A DNA stretch of 18,893 nt from Eubacterium sp. CAG:841 (GTDB lineage Bacteria; Bacillota; Clostridia; Oscillospirales; CAG-272). The stretch spans positions 46,526 through 65,418 of the forward strand of contig FR898223.1 of the NCBI GenBank assembly GCA_000437375.1. The letters run 5' to 3'. The translations under genes were made by a program, and so were the position numbers. The notes beneath the pieces were generated by a model. That model did not search any database, was not told the origin of the DNA, and saw only the letters and a program-made list of their open reading frames with translations. Of this stretch, positions 7,563 to 15,587 are shown one piece after another; the stretch's first letter is position 1, and each line of letters starts with the position of its first letter.

Positions 7563-9731
7563 TTATCTCAGTATATCCAGACTTTTTATATAGGTTTTTT
7601 TCCATTCGTCAAGTCCTCGCGAGAGCAGTGCGCGGATATTCACGGAAGACGAAAGCGTTTCAAAGGCAAGTTTTGTTATTTCTTCCGCACCCGAATCCTC
7701 CGTAAGATAGCAAAGTCTGCCGCTGTCGGTCTTTGCGCCTATCATGTCAACGTATGAAAACAGCTTTATATCGTCCGATACGGCGATCATCGGACAAGCG
7801 CCGACTGTGGCAAATATCAGTGAATGAAGCCGCGACCCCAAAAGAAGCTCCGCACCCGAAATAAGTCCCGCAGCTTCCTGCGGCGAAATTCCGCCGTTCA
7901 CCACTTCTCCGTTGCAGCCGTAAGCTATTCTGCGGCAAACGGAAGCGTCTTCTTTTTCATACATAGGAAGTATATATGCCTTCAACCCGAATTCGCGCGA
8001 TATATTTCCGGCAGCTTCGGTCAATTCTCTTTCCGCAGTGCGCGAAAAGAATTTCGGCGCAACAACAAAATATCGCCCGTCGCGTTTTGCGCTCATGTCG
8101 GGAACAACGGTGATTGCAGGATCGAAGCCGAGTATGGGATCGGAAACCGGACAAAGCTCTCTGAAAAGCTCAAGAGAATAGCTTTCTCTCATTGAGACCT
8201 CGTCCGCTTCAGCCGCCGCCCTTGCGGCAAGTCTGAGCCCCGACGCTTTTTCAAACGGTCCGAGTCCGTTTGCGAAAATAACCGTTCTGCATCCTTTTTT
8301 CTTTGCGATGTCAAGCATTTTGGTATAGTACACAAGCGACTGCGAACTTGTTTTATCCTGAAGAAGATTGCCCCCGCCAAAGATAAAAGTATCGGTATTT
8401 TTCAGTGCCTTTGAAACGGCGAAAATATTCATTCTCTGCACCGTGCCTACCGAAAAACGCCTTGACGTTTTCTTCGGCGTATGCGTCATGACGCAGATAT
8501 CGGCGGACGGTTTTCTTTCTCTTACAGAAGAAATTATGCATTCTTCAAGTGCTTCATCACCGAGATTTCCAAAGCCGTAATAACCGCACAGCGTGTAATC
8601 ATGCCGTTTTCCCGTAACGATTTTTGAAAGTCTTTCATATTCCCGCTCGTAAATATCCGTCATTATACCGACGGAATAATGCCCGCACACATATTCTCTG
8701 CAAAAGTTGCCGAGCGACGTATATTCCTCCTCTTTTGTCGAAAGCACCGCCGAAATATCGCGGCAAAGCTTCTCCGACGTGGGAATTCCCATATCTCTGC
8801 CGCAGAAGTTTGTCTTTTCACAGTCGGGTATCGTTTCCATTGAAAAAATACCTATATGTCCCTGAGAACCGGAAACTACCGTAGGCTTTCCGCAAGCCAT
8901 AGCTTCGAGCGCCGCACGCGAAGGTCCTGCAAACATATAAGAATCCGTTATGAATTTTCTCACAGCCGTTCTTGCGCCGAGAGCGAAAACGGCTTTTCTT
9001 CCAAGCTTTGAATTCGTCCTTTCGGCAAGCTCGGAAACAAAATCAAAATCTTTTCCTCCGCCTATTATTACAAGCACCGAGCCGGGAAAATCCACGCCTA
9101 TGCGCTCCATCGCTTTTATAAGGCATTTCGCACAGAGAGAAGAATACTCTTCAAGCCTGCTGACATGAAGAATAATGCGTTTGTCTTTAAGCTCCGGAAA
9201 TTCGCCGAATATTTCTCCAGCCGGTGAGGAAGGAGAGAAAACGTCCGTATCTATACCGTTCGGCACGACAGTGATGTTTTTCTTCGGAAAAGCGTAATTT
9301 TTTATAACATAATCCTTTATATCGGGGCTGACGGCAAAGCAATGCTCGCCCCAATCGGTCATTTTCCGGAGCAACGGCGTCACACGAAAGTCGTAATGAG
9401 CCGTCGTTACAAAACGAAAACCGTATTTCTTTTGCAGCTTTCCGCAAACAAAAGCGGGAATTCTTGCGTGTGCGTGAACTATATCAAATTTTTCGCGCGC
9501 GATCAGAGAGGAGAGCTTTATCTCTGCGGCAGCGAGAAGAAACGGATTTTTCGAATAAAGTGGAACGTTTACATGTTCCACGCCCGTACGTTCAAGCTCT
9601 GCGGCAAAACGTCCTCCGCCGGAGGCTACCGTAACGTCGTGCCCCCGCGCATAAAGCGCCTTTGCGAGCTCAAGAATGTGGGTTTCCGCACCGCCTATGT
9701 CCATTTTCATAGTGCAAAGAAGTATTTTCAT
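7563..9731 (-). CDS. GT4 glycosyltransferase fused to CsaB-type polysaccharide pyruvyltransferase
   Basis: A 722-residue two-domain protein. Residues 1 to about 365 form a GT4 GT-B fold: MKILLCTMKMDIGGAETH at the N-terminus, then a donor-domain block SRAALEAMACGKP (271-283). The second Glu of E-x7-E is E276, but the first position is A268, so the usual pair is incomplete. Residues about 378-722 form a polysaccharide pyruvyltransferase domain: GYYGFGNLGDEA (383-394), GGGNLLQD (452-459) and GSRLHSLIF (632-640). CsaB adds a ketal pyruvate from phosphoenolpyruvate to a wall polysaccharide, which in known systems is the ligand for SLH-domain surface proteins. One polypeptide may therefore both extend and pyruvylate a wall polymer; that coupling is inferred. 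The ATG at 9731 has GGAGGG in front. It lies downstream of the transketolase genes beyond a terminator, with no clear promoter of its own. Confidence 0.88.
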   Translation of the reverse strand: MKILLCTMKMDIGGAETHILELAKALYARGHDVTVASGGGRFAAELERTGVEHVNVPLYSKNPFLLAAAEIKLSSLIAREKFDIVHAHARIPAFVCGKLQKKYGFRFVTTAHYDFRVTPLLRKMTDWGEHCFAVSPDIKDYVIKNYAFPKKNITVVPNGIDTDVFSPSSPAGEIFGEFPELKDKRIILHVSRLEEYSSLCAKCLIKAMERIGVDFPGSVLVIIGGGKDFDFVSELAERTNSKLGRKAVFALGARTAVRKFITDSYMFAGPSRAALEAMACGKPTVVSGSQGHIGIFSMETIPDCEKTNFCGRDMGIPTSEKLCRDISAVLSTKEEEYTSLGNFCREYVCGHYSVGIMTDIYEREYERLSKIVTGKRHDYTLCGYYGFGNLGDEALEECIISSVRERKPSADICVMTHTPKKTSRRFSVGTVQRMNIFAVSKALKNTDTFIFGGGNLLQDKTSSQSLVYYTKMLDIAKKKGCRTVIFANGLGPFEKASGLRLAARAAAEADEVSMRESYSLELFRELCPVSDPILGFDPAITVVPDMSAKRDGRYFVVAPKFFSRTAERELTEAAGNISREFGLKAYILPMYEKEDASVCRRIAYGCNGEVVNGGISPQEAAGLISGAELLLGSRLHSLIFATVGACPMIAVSDDIKLFSYVDMIGAKTDSGRLCYLTEDSGAEEITKLAFETLSSSVNIRALLSRGLDEWKKTYIKSLDILR

Positions 9732-9750
9732 TTTGCCCTCCGTAAGAAAA

Positions 9751-9781
9751 TTTCACTCCCGAAAAATATCCGGGAGTGAAA
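9751..9781 (-). terminator. Terminator or attenuator between transketolase and the CsaB fusion
   Basis: Perfect 11-bp inverted repeat (arms 9751-9761 and 9771-9781, TTTCACTCCCG type) with a nine-base loop and a short TTTTC tail on the minus strand. The T-run is short, so termination may be partial. The stem starts 20 bases upstream of the next ATG (9731). Confidence 0.75.
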
Positions 9782-9799
9782 CCTTTGTTGTTTTTTAGA

Positions 9800-10744
9800 T
9801 TATTTCTTAAGAGCAACGGCAGCCTTTGCCTTTGCGGCAATATTTTCAGCCGTAAGACCGTATTCCTCAAGAAGAACGGGAACCTTGCCGCTCTTGCCGA
9901 ATTTGTCCTCAACTCCGACTCTGAGAACGGGAACGGGATGAGCTTCGGAAAGCACTTCGCATACAGCTCCGCCGAGTCCGCCGATTATGTTGTGTTCCTC
10001 AGCAGTTACAACTGCACCCGTCTTTGTCGCGCTCTTTATAAGAAGCTCTGTATCGATGGGTTTTATAGTGTGGATGTTGATGACTTCTGCATCGATTCCG
10101 TCGGCACGGAGAAGTTCTCTTGCAGCAAGCGCAAGATGTACCATATAGCCTGTTGCAACTATCGTAACGTCCTTGCCTTCCGCAAGCGTAATTCCCTTGC
10201 CGATTTCAAATTTATATGTTTTCTCGTCGTAAAGATAAGGAACTGCGGCTCTGCCGAAACGGAGATAAACAGGTCCCTTGTAGTTTATTGCGGCTTCAAC
10301 TGCGGCATGTGCTTCGAGACCGTCCGCAGGATTGATTATTACCATACCGGGAATCGTGCGCATAAGTGCGATATCCTCGTTGCACTGGTGAGTCGCGCCG
10401 TCCTCGCCAACGGTTATACCTGCGTGAGTTGCGCCGATCTTAACATTGAGATGAGGATAACCTATCGAGTTTCTTATCTGTTCGAAAGCTCTTCCTGCGG
10501 CAAACATTGCAAAGCTGGATGCAAACGGGATTTTACCCGTTGTAGCCATACCTGCCGCAACAGTTACCATATTGCCTTCTGCAATACCGCAATCAAAATG
10601 TCTTTCGGGGAATTTCTTTTTGAAAATGCCCGTCTTTGTAGCCTCCGCAAGGTCGGCGTCAAGAACTACCACGTCTTTGTATTTTTCGCCCAGAGCCGCA
10701 AGCGCGTCGCCGTAGGCCTGTCTTGTTGCTATTTTATCAGCCAT
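9800..10744 (-). CDS. Transketolase, C-terminal subunit
   Basis: The 314-residue second half of a split transketolase of the non-oxidative pentose phosphate pathway: pyrimidine-binding domain plus C-terminal domain. The catalytic glutamate that activates thiamine diphosphate is E56 in GIAEGNM (53-59; GIAEQNM in many homologues). The GATHAGITVGEDGATHQ block (104-120) and the SSFAMF segment are typical of the family. The C-terminal region from about 190 is the regulatory-type domain. It starts at ATG 10744 with GGGAGG eight bases before; that ribosome site falls in the 14-base gap after the N-subunit stop, so the two are translationally close. Related E1 or DXP-synthase halves are less likely because both halves match two-subunit transketolase in order and length. 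Confidence 0.93.
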   Translation of the reverse strand: MADKIATRQAYGDALAALGEKYKDVVVLDADLAEATKTGIFKKKFPERHFDCGIAEGNMVTVAAGMATTGKIPFASSFAMFAAGRAFEQIRNSIGYPHLNVKIGATHAGITVGEDGATHQCNEDIALMRTIPGMVIINPADGLEAHAAVEAAINYKGPVYLRFGRAAVPYLYDEKTYKFEIGKGITLAEGKDVTIVATGYMVHLALAARELLRADGIDAEVINIHTIKPIDTELLIKSATKTGAVVTAEEHNIIGGLGGAVCEVLSEAHPVPVLRVGVEDKFGKSGKVPVLLEEYGLTAENIAAKAKAAVALKK

Positions 10745-10758
10745 TACCGTATCCTCCC

Positions 10759-11589
10759 TTACTGTGCGGAAGCGGTAAGCTCGGCTACCGCCTTCTCATA
10801 TTCTTCGGCGCTCGGAGCCTTGCCGTGCCAGCCGACCTGATTTTCCATAAACGAAACGCCCTTGCCCTTTGTCGATTTTGCGATAATCGCCGTAGGCTTG
10901 CCCTTGCACGCCTTCGCTGCTTCAACAGCCGCTTCAATAGAATCGAAATCGTGTGCGTCAGCAGTTACAACGTTCCAATTGAACGCTTCAAACTTCTTGT
11001 CAAGCGGCGTGGGATCGATAACGTCGACTATCGGACCGTCGATCTGAAGTCCGTTGAAGTCAACAAATATGCAAAGATTGTCAAGCTTGTAGTGAGCGGC
11101 AAACATGGCTGCTTCCCAAACCTGACCTTCTTCCGTTTCACCGTCTCCGAGTACGGCATAAACACGGTAATCCTTATCCGAGATCTTTCCGGAAAGAGCC
11201 ATTCCGCAAGCGGCGGAAATGCCGAGTCCGAGAGAGCCTGTCGTCATATCGACGCCGGGAGTATGCTTCATATCGGGGTGGCCCTGAAGGAAACTGCTTG
11301 CATTACGGAAGCCCTTGAGTTCCGAAACTTCAAAATAGCCTCTGTTTGCAAGAGCCGCATAGAGCGCGGGCGCGGTGTGACCTTTTGAAAGCACGAAGCG
11401 GTCGCGATCCTCCCACTGGGGATTTTTCGGATCTATTCTCATTTCTTTGAAGAAAAGATAAGAAAGAATGTCGGCTATTGAAAGTGAGCCGCCCGGATGT
11501 CCCGACGAAGCGGAAAATACTTCTTCAAGAATTCCGAGACGGATTTTCAGCGCTGCCTGCTGCAGTGCTTTTTTTGTGGAATTGTCCAT
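10759..11589 (-). CDS. Transketolase, N-terminal subunit
   Basis: The 276-residue thiamine-diphosphate pyrophosphate-binding half of transketolase, which moves two-carbon ketol units between sugar phosphates. Visible motifs are SSGHPGGSLSIAD (28-40, with H31), SKGHTAPALYA (68-78) and the ThDP/Mg motif, GDG (148-150) ending at N179. TTGSLGLG (116-123) is also typical. It starts at ATG 11589 with CGGAGGAAC ahead and is the first gene of the pair with the C-subunit 14 bases downstream. A consensus promoter lies about 67 bases upstream and the leader contains a strong hairpin (11629-11645). Confidence 0.94.
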   Translation of the reverse strand: MDNSTKKALQQAALKIRLGILEEVFSASSGHPGGSLSIADILSYLFFKEMRIDPKNPQWEDRDRFVLSKGHTAPALYAALANRGYFEVSELKGFRNASSFLQGHPDMKHTPGVDMTTGSLGLGISAACGMALSGKISDKDYRVYAVLGDGETEEGQVWEAAMFAAHYKLDNLCIFVDFNGLQIDGPIVDVIDPTPLDKKFEAFNWNVVTADAHDFDSIEAAVEAAKACKGKPTAIIAKSTKGKGVSFMENQVGWHGKAPSAEEYEKAVAELTASAQ

Positions 11590-11628
11590 CTATTGTTCCT
11601 CCGAAATAATTATTTTATTAGCTTATTT

Positions 11629-11645
11629 GTCCGGCTTAACCGGAC
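11629..11645 (-). promoter_or_regulatory. 5'-terminal hairpin in the transketolase leader
   Basis: GTCCGG and CCGGAC arms around a five-base loop. The predicted transcript start (about 11649) is only a few bases upstream, so the mRNA would begin almost directly with this hairpin. Such 5' hairpins can protect RNA from 5'-end-dependent decay. There is no U-run, so it is not a terminator. Confidence 0.6.
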
Positions 11646-11655
11646 CCCAAATTAA

Positions 11656-11684
11656 ATTATAGCCGAACGCGCTTTTTTTGTCAA
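11656..11684 (-). promoter_or_regulatory. Consensus sigma-A promoter of the transketolase genes
   Basis: TTGACA (11679-11684) and TATAAT (11656-11661) on the minus strand, spacer exactly 17, both perfect consensus. It is the strongest-looking promoter in the window together with 940-968. Confidence 0.9.
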
Positions 11685-11728
11685 TAAATTTGAAGCAATA
11701 ATAGGTAAATATTATTAAAAATCTGTTT

Positions 11729-11746
11729 AAGATTAAATTTAATCTT
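11729..11746. promoter_or_regulatory. 18-bp perfect palindrome at the asnS promoter (candidate operator)
   Basis: AAGATTAAATTTAATCTT is a perfect dyad with no spacer. Its last two bases are the first two of the asnS -35 box (11745-11750), and it lies 45 bases upstream of the divergent transketolase -35. This is the position expected for a dimeric repressor or activator site; the protein is unknown. Confidence 0.5.
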
Positions 11747-11773
11747 GTAATCGTGCGAATAGCGTTGTATAAT
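11745..11773 (+). promoter_or_regulatory. Promoter of the asnS operon
   Basis: TTGTAA (11745-11750), 17 bases, TATAAT (11768-11773). The -10 is perfect and the -35 is 4/6 or less, consistent with a regulated promoter. The leader to the asnS ATG is about 50 bases, too short for a T-box. Confidence 0.7.
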
Positions 11774-11829
11774 ATATTTTGTATATATATTTTTCCCAAT
11801 ATAAATTTTATAAAACAAAGGTGATAAAA

Positions 11830-13224
11830 ATGAAAAGAACATTTGTAAAAGACATTTTCGCAGATAAAGAAGCCTTCGGCGGGAAAAGCATAACCGTTGC
11901 AGGTTGGGCAAGATCCATACGTTCGTCGAACGTGTTCGGATTTATCGAACTCAACGACGGCAGTTGCTTTAAGAACGTTCAGGTCGTCTTTGAAGCCGAA
12001 AAACTTGAAAATTACAGAGAGATAGCAAGACAGAACGTAGGCGCGGCGCTCATAGTCACGGGTACGCTTACCCTCACGCCCGAAGCTCCCCAGCCTTTTG
12101 AGATAAAGGCAGAGAAAATCGAAGTCGAAGGCACATCCACGCCCGATTACCCGATACAGAAAAAGCGTCACACGCTTGAATTCCTACGCACGATATCATA
12201 TCTGCGTCCGAGAGCAAACCTCTTCAACGCAGTATTCCGCGTTCGTTCGGCGGCAGCGTTTGCTATTCATAAATTCTTCAACGAAAACGGATTCATCTAT
12301 GTAAACACTCCTCTTATAACAGTAAGCGATTGCGAGGGTGCGGGCGAAATGTTCAGAGTAACCGCTCTCGATCTTGACAATCCTCCGAGAACAGAGGACG
12401 GCAAAATAGACTTTTCAAAAGACTTCTTCGGTAAGAGTGCCTACCTTACGGTTTCCGGTCAGCTCAATGCGGAATGTTTTGCGCAGGCTTACTCCAAAAT
12501 CTATACCTTCGGTCCCACATTCCGTGCGGAAAAGAGCTACACTCAGCGCCATGCAGCCGAGTTCTGGATGATAGAGCCGGAGATAGCCTTCTCCGATCTT
12601 GAAGACGACATGGAGCTTGCCGAAGCAATGACAAAGTACGTTATAAACTATGTGCTTGAAAACTGCCCCGCAGAGCTTGAGTTCTTCAACAAATTTATTG
12701 ACAATACCCTTCTTGACAGACTTCACAATGTGGTCGAAAACGACTTTGCCCGCATAACATATACGGAGGCGATCAAGCTTCTTTGCGAAAGCGGAAAGCA
12801 GTTTGATTATACGCCCTTCTGGGGCTGCGATATGCAGACGGAACACGAAAGATATCTCTGCGAGGAGATTTTCAAAAAGCCTCTTTTCGTAACGGATTAT
12901 CCGAAAGAAATAAAAGCGTTCTATATGCGCCAGAACGACGACGGAAAGACCGTTGCCGCAGCGGATATGCTCGTTCCGGGCGTCGGAGAGCTTATCGGCG
13001 GATCACAGCGTGAGGAGCGTCTTGACAAGCTCGAAGAAGCATACGCGCGCTTCGGTCTCAATCCCGATGATTATTGGTGGTACACCGAGCTTCGTAAATA
13101 CGGCGGAACTCACCACGCGGGCTTCGGTCTCGGCTTTGAACGCCTTATAATGTATATCACAGGCGTATCGAACATCCGCGACGTTGAAGCATTCCCCAGA
13201 ACAACGGGCAACGCCGATATCTGA
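11830..13224 (+). CDS. asnS: Asparaginyl-tRNA synthetase
   Basis: A class II aminoacyl-tRNA synthetase that charges tRNA-Asn with asparagine in the cytoplasm. It is 464 residues from the ATG at 11830, which has AAAGGTGAT just before it; an in-frame start at 11779 would lie in the leader right behind the -10 box. The N-terminal OB-fold anticodon domain covers about 1-110 (ITVAGWARSIRSS). The catalytic domain shows LRPRANLFNAVFRVR, SDCEGAGEMF, motif 2 FRAEKSYTQRHAAEFWMIE and motif 3 GFGLGFERLIMYITGV. The IRDVEAFPR ending and the RHAAEFWMIEPE context mark AsnRS rather than AspRS. It is the first gene of the asnS-aminotransferase-ddl-coaW run. Confidence 0.96.
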   Translation: MKRTFVKDIFADKEAFGGKSITVAGWARSIRSSNVFGFIELNDGSCFKNVQVVFEAEKLENYREIARQNVGAALIVTGTLTLTPEAPQPFEIKAEKIEVEGTSTPDYPIQKKRHTLEFLRTISYLRPRANLFNAVFRVRSAAAFAIHKFFNENGFIYVNTPLITVSDCEGAGEMFRVTALDLDNPPRTEDGKIDFSKDFFGKSAYLTVSGQLNAECFAQAYSKIYTFGPTFRAEKSYTQRHAAEFWMIEPEIAFSDLEDDMELAEAMTKYVINYVLENCPAELEFFNKFIDNTLLDRLHNVVENDFARITYTEAIKLLCESGKQFDYTPFWGCDMQTEHERYLCEEIFKKPLFVTDYPKEIKAFYMRQNDDGKTVAAADMLVPGVGELIGGSQREERLDKLEEAYARFGLNPDDYWWYTELRKYGGTHHAGFGLGFERLIMYITGVSNIRDVEAFPRTTGNADI

Positions 13225-13251
13225 TTTTATTAAAACGGAGATTTTTTCAAA

Positions 13252-14526
13252 ATGCAATATTCTGCAATGACGGAAAGCGAGCTTTCGGATATTTACAAAA
13301 AGCTTCTTTCCGAATACGAGGACATAAAAAAACTCGGGCTGAAGCTCGATATGTCGCGCGGAAAACCGTCACCGGAGCAGCTTGATCTTTCAAGCGGTAT
13401 TCTTACTGCGCTGAAAACAGCCAACGACTGCAAAAACGAAAGCGGCGTCGATATGCGTAACTACGGTTTTCTCGCGGGAGCTGACGACGCGCGCCGTCTT
13501 TTCGGAGAGCTCTGCGGCGTTCCCTCCTCGCATGTGATAGCCGGCGGAAGCTCCAGCCTTAATATGATGTATGATACCGTCGTGCGCGCAATGCTTTTCG
13601 GCGTATGCGGCAGCGCGGCGTGGAAGGATCTTGAAAAAGTTAAATTTCTCTGTCCCTGTCCCGGATATGACAGGCACTTTGCCATATGCGAGGCGCTTGG
13701 CATAGAAATGATAAACATAGAAATGAAGGACGACGGTCCCGATATGGACGAGGTCGAACGTCTTGTTTCGTCCGATGAAAGCATAAAGGGCATATGGTGC
13801 GTACCGAAATTCTCAAATCCCACAGGCATCGTATACAGCGAAGAAACGATCCGCCGCTTTGCGGAGCTGCGTCCTGCGGCAAAGGATTTCCGCATTTTCT
13901 GGGACAATGCGTATTTCATCCACGATTTCGGAGAAATCCGCGATATACCTGATATTTTTTCATTGACAAAAGGAACGCCAAACGAAGACATAGTATATAT
14001 GTTCGTTTCCACATCAAAGATCACATATCCGGGCGCAGGCGTCGCGGCTATGATATCATCCGAAAAGAACATAGCAGACACACTCTCTCACATGGGCGTT
14101 CAGTGCATATCTTATGACAAGATAAATCAGATTCGCCATGTGAAGTTCTTCGGCACTGCGGAAAACGTCAGAAAACATATGGCGCTTCACGCAAAGATTC
14201 TGAAAAAGAAATTTGACATGGTTCTTTCCGCATTTTCGCGTGAGCTTTCGGGACTCGGCATTGCCGAATGGACAAAACCCGAAGGCGGATATTTCATATC
14301 GCTTGACGTGCTTTCCGGCACGGCAAAGCGCGTATGGCAGCTCTGCAAGGATGCAGGCGTAACGCTTACGGGAGCCGGCGCGACTTTTCCCTACGGGATA
14401 GATCCGCAGGATAAAAATCTTCGTATAGCGCCGTCATATCCTACGGAAGAAGAGCTTTCGCGCGCCACAGATGTACTTTGCCTTTGCGTAAAGCTTGCGG
14501 CGGCGGAAAAGCTCTGCAATATATAA
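13252..14526 (+). CDS. PLP-dependent aminotransferase, probable aspartate aminotransferase type
   Basis: A 424-residue fold-type I PLP enzyme. Key residues are SNPTG (188-192), the PLP-ring Asp in WDNAY (D218), the Schiff-base lysine in STSKITYPGAG (K256) and an Arg in the LRIAPSYP segment near residue 390 that would hold the substrate carboxylate. The PGYDRHF, IKGIWCVPKFSNPTG and FRIFWDNAYF wording matches the group of aspartate aminotransferases distinct from AspC (the putative Asp aminotransferase family), so oxaloacetate/aspartate exchange with glutamate is the best guess. The gap to asnS is 27 bases. GGAG lies 11 bases before the ATG, slightly long spacing; a second in-frame ATG five codons in has no ribosome site. 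An aspartate enzyme beside AsnRS is metabolically sensible. Confidence 0.88.
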   Translation: MQYSAMTESELSDIYKKLLSEYEDIKKLGLKLDMSRGKPSPEQLDLSSGILTALKTANDCKNESGVDMRNYGFLAGADDARRLFGELCGVPSSHVIAGGSSSLNMMYDTVVRAMLFGVCGSAAWKDLEKVKFLCPCPGYDRHFAICEALGIEMINIEMKDDGPDMDEVERLVSSDESIKGIWCVPKFSNPTGIVYSEETIRRFAELRPAAKDFRIFWDNAYFIHDFGEIRDIPDIFSLTKGTPNEDIVYMFVSTSKITYPGAGVAAMISSEKNIADTLSHMGVQCISYDKINQIRHVKFFGTAENVRKHMALHAKILKKKFDMVLSAFSRELSGLGIAEWTKPEGGYFISLDVLSGTAKRVWQLCKDAGVTLTGAGATFPYGIDPQDKNLRIAPSYPTEEELSRATDVLCLCVKLAAAEKLCNI

Positions 14527-14554
14527 CACAACTGCAAAAGAGGTTTTTTAACTT

Positions 14555-15559
14555 ATGAAAATAGTCGTTCTTGCAGGGGGCATGAGTCCCGAACGCGACG
14601 TTTCCCTTTCTTCGGGAGCGCTGATCGCCACTGCACTTATGGAGCGCGGACACTCCGTCGCTCTGGCGGACGTATATAAACCGATAAACACAGCCGAAAT
14701 CGATAAAATGTTCCGTTCGGAAGGCAAATACGAATATCGTGTTCCGGCATCCGAGCCTGATCTCGAAAATCTGAAAAAAGACTTCGGCGAAGGAGAAAGA
14801 CTTATCGGCAGAGGAATAATCGAGCTTTGCGAAAAAGCCGACGCGGTTTTTCTTGCGCTTCACGGCGGAATGGGGGAAGATGGGCGTATAGAAGCGCTTC
14901 TCGAATCGTGCGGAATAAAACATTCGGGCAGTGATTACGCTTCCTGTCATCTCGCAATGGACAAAGCTCTTACAAAAGCTATATTTGAGTCAAACGGAAT
15001 TCCCACACCGAAGTGGAATCTTTATTGCGACGAGGACATATCCGAAATTCCTACGCCATGCGTAGTAAAGCCCTGCGGATGCGGATCAAGCGTCGGCGTG
15101 ACGATAGTGGAAACACCTCGCGAGCTTGAAAAGGCAATAAGCCTTGCAAAAAGCTATGGTGCAAAGGTAATGATAGAAGAAAAAATCACGGGCAGAGAGT
15201 TTTCCGTAGGAATATTGGGCGGAAAAGCGCTCCCCGCAATAGAAATTATCCCGAAAACGGGATTTTACGATTACAAAAACAAGTATCAGGCGGGCGCAAC
15301 TGAAGAGATCTGCCCTGCAGACCTTACCGAAAGTCAGGCGGAAGAAATGGGACGCATCGCCCTCCGCGCTCACAACGCTTTGGGACTCGGTATGTACAGT
15401 CGTCTTGATTTTCTTATGGACAGAGACGGAAATTTCTTCTGTCTCGAAGCAAACGCTCTTCCGGGAATGACACCGTCAAGTCTTTTGCCGCAGGAAGCCA
15501 AAGCGGCTGGAATAGATTACATCACTCTTTGCGAAATGATAGTTTCATCTCCCGTGTAA
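14555..15559 (+). CDS. ddl: D-alanine-D-alanine ligase
   Basis: An ATP-grasp ligase making the D-Ala-D-Ala dipeptide for peptidoglycan. It is 334 residues, normal for Ddl. Motifs in order: SPERDVSLSSG (11-21, catalytic Glu13), LHGGMGEDG (102-110), the AMDK segment (134-137), the ATP-grasp loop KPCGCGSSVGV (172-182), YDYKNKY (238-244), RLDF with R283 and D285, and EANALPGMTPSSLLPQ (298-313), which carries the metal and phosphate ligands. The YDYKNKY loop resembles D-Ala-D-Ala enzymes rather than the D-Lac or D-Ser ligases of vancomycin resistance clusters, and no vanH or vanX lies nearby. It follows the aminotransferase by 28 bases, with AGAGG before the ATG. Confidence 0.95.
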   Translation: MKIVVLAGGMSPERDVSLSSGALIATALMERGHSVALADVYKPINTAEIDKMFRSEGKYEYRVPASEPDLENLKKDFGEGERLIGRGIIELCEKADAVFLALHGGMGEDGRIEALLESCGIKHSGSDYASCHLAMDKALTKAIFESNGIPTPKWNLYCDEDISEIPTPCVVKPCGCGSSVGVTIVETPRELEKAISLAKSYGAKVMIEEKITGREFSVGILGGKALPAIEIIPKTGFYDYKNKYQAGATEEICPADLTESQAEEMGRIALRAHNALGLGMYSRLDFLMDRDGNFFCLEANALPGMTPSSLLPQEAKAAGIDYITLCEMIVSSPV

Positions 15560-15587
15560 CGGAGCATATTAAAGAAAGGAAGAAAAA

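Noticed and set aside
9776..10840. Long plus-strand open frame (354 codons) opposite the transketolase C-subunit
   Set aside because: It is antisense to a clear gene, rich in Cys, Arg and Ser, without domains or a ribosome site, and arises from codon bias of the true strand.
11745..11829. T-box riboswitch ahead of asnS
   Set aside because: The predicted leader is about 50 bases with no terminator hairpin or T-box sequence.
13461..14081. Minus-strand open frame opposite the aminotransferase gene
   Set aside because: Shadow of a strongly supported gene; no motif and no independent signals.
14555..15559. Vancomycin-resistance-type D-Ala-D-Lac ligase
   Set aside because: The loop YDYKNKY resembles D-Ala-D-Ala ligases and there is no vanH or vanX neighbour.
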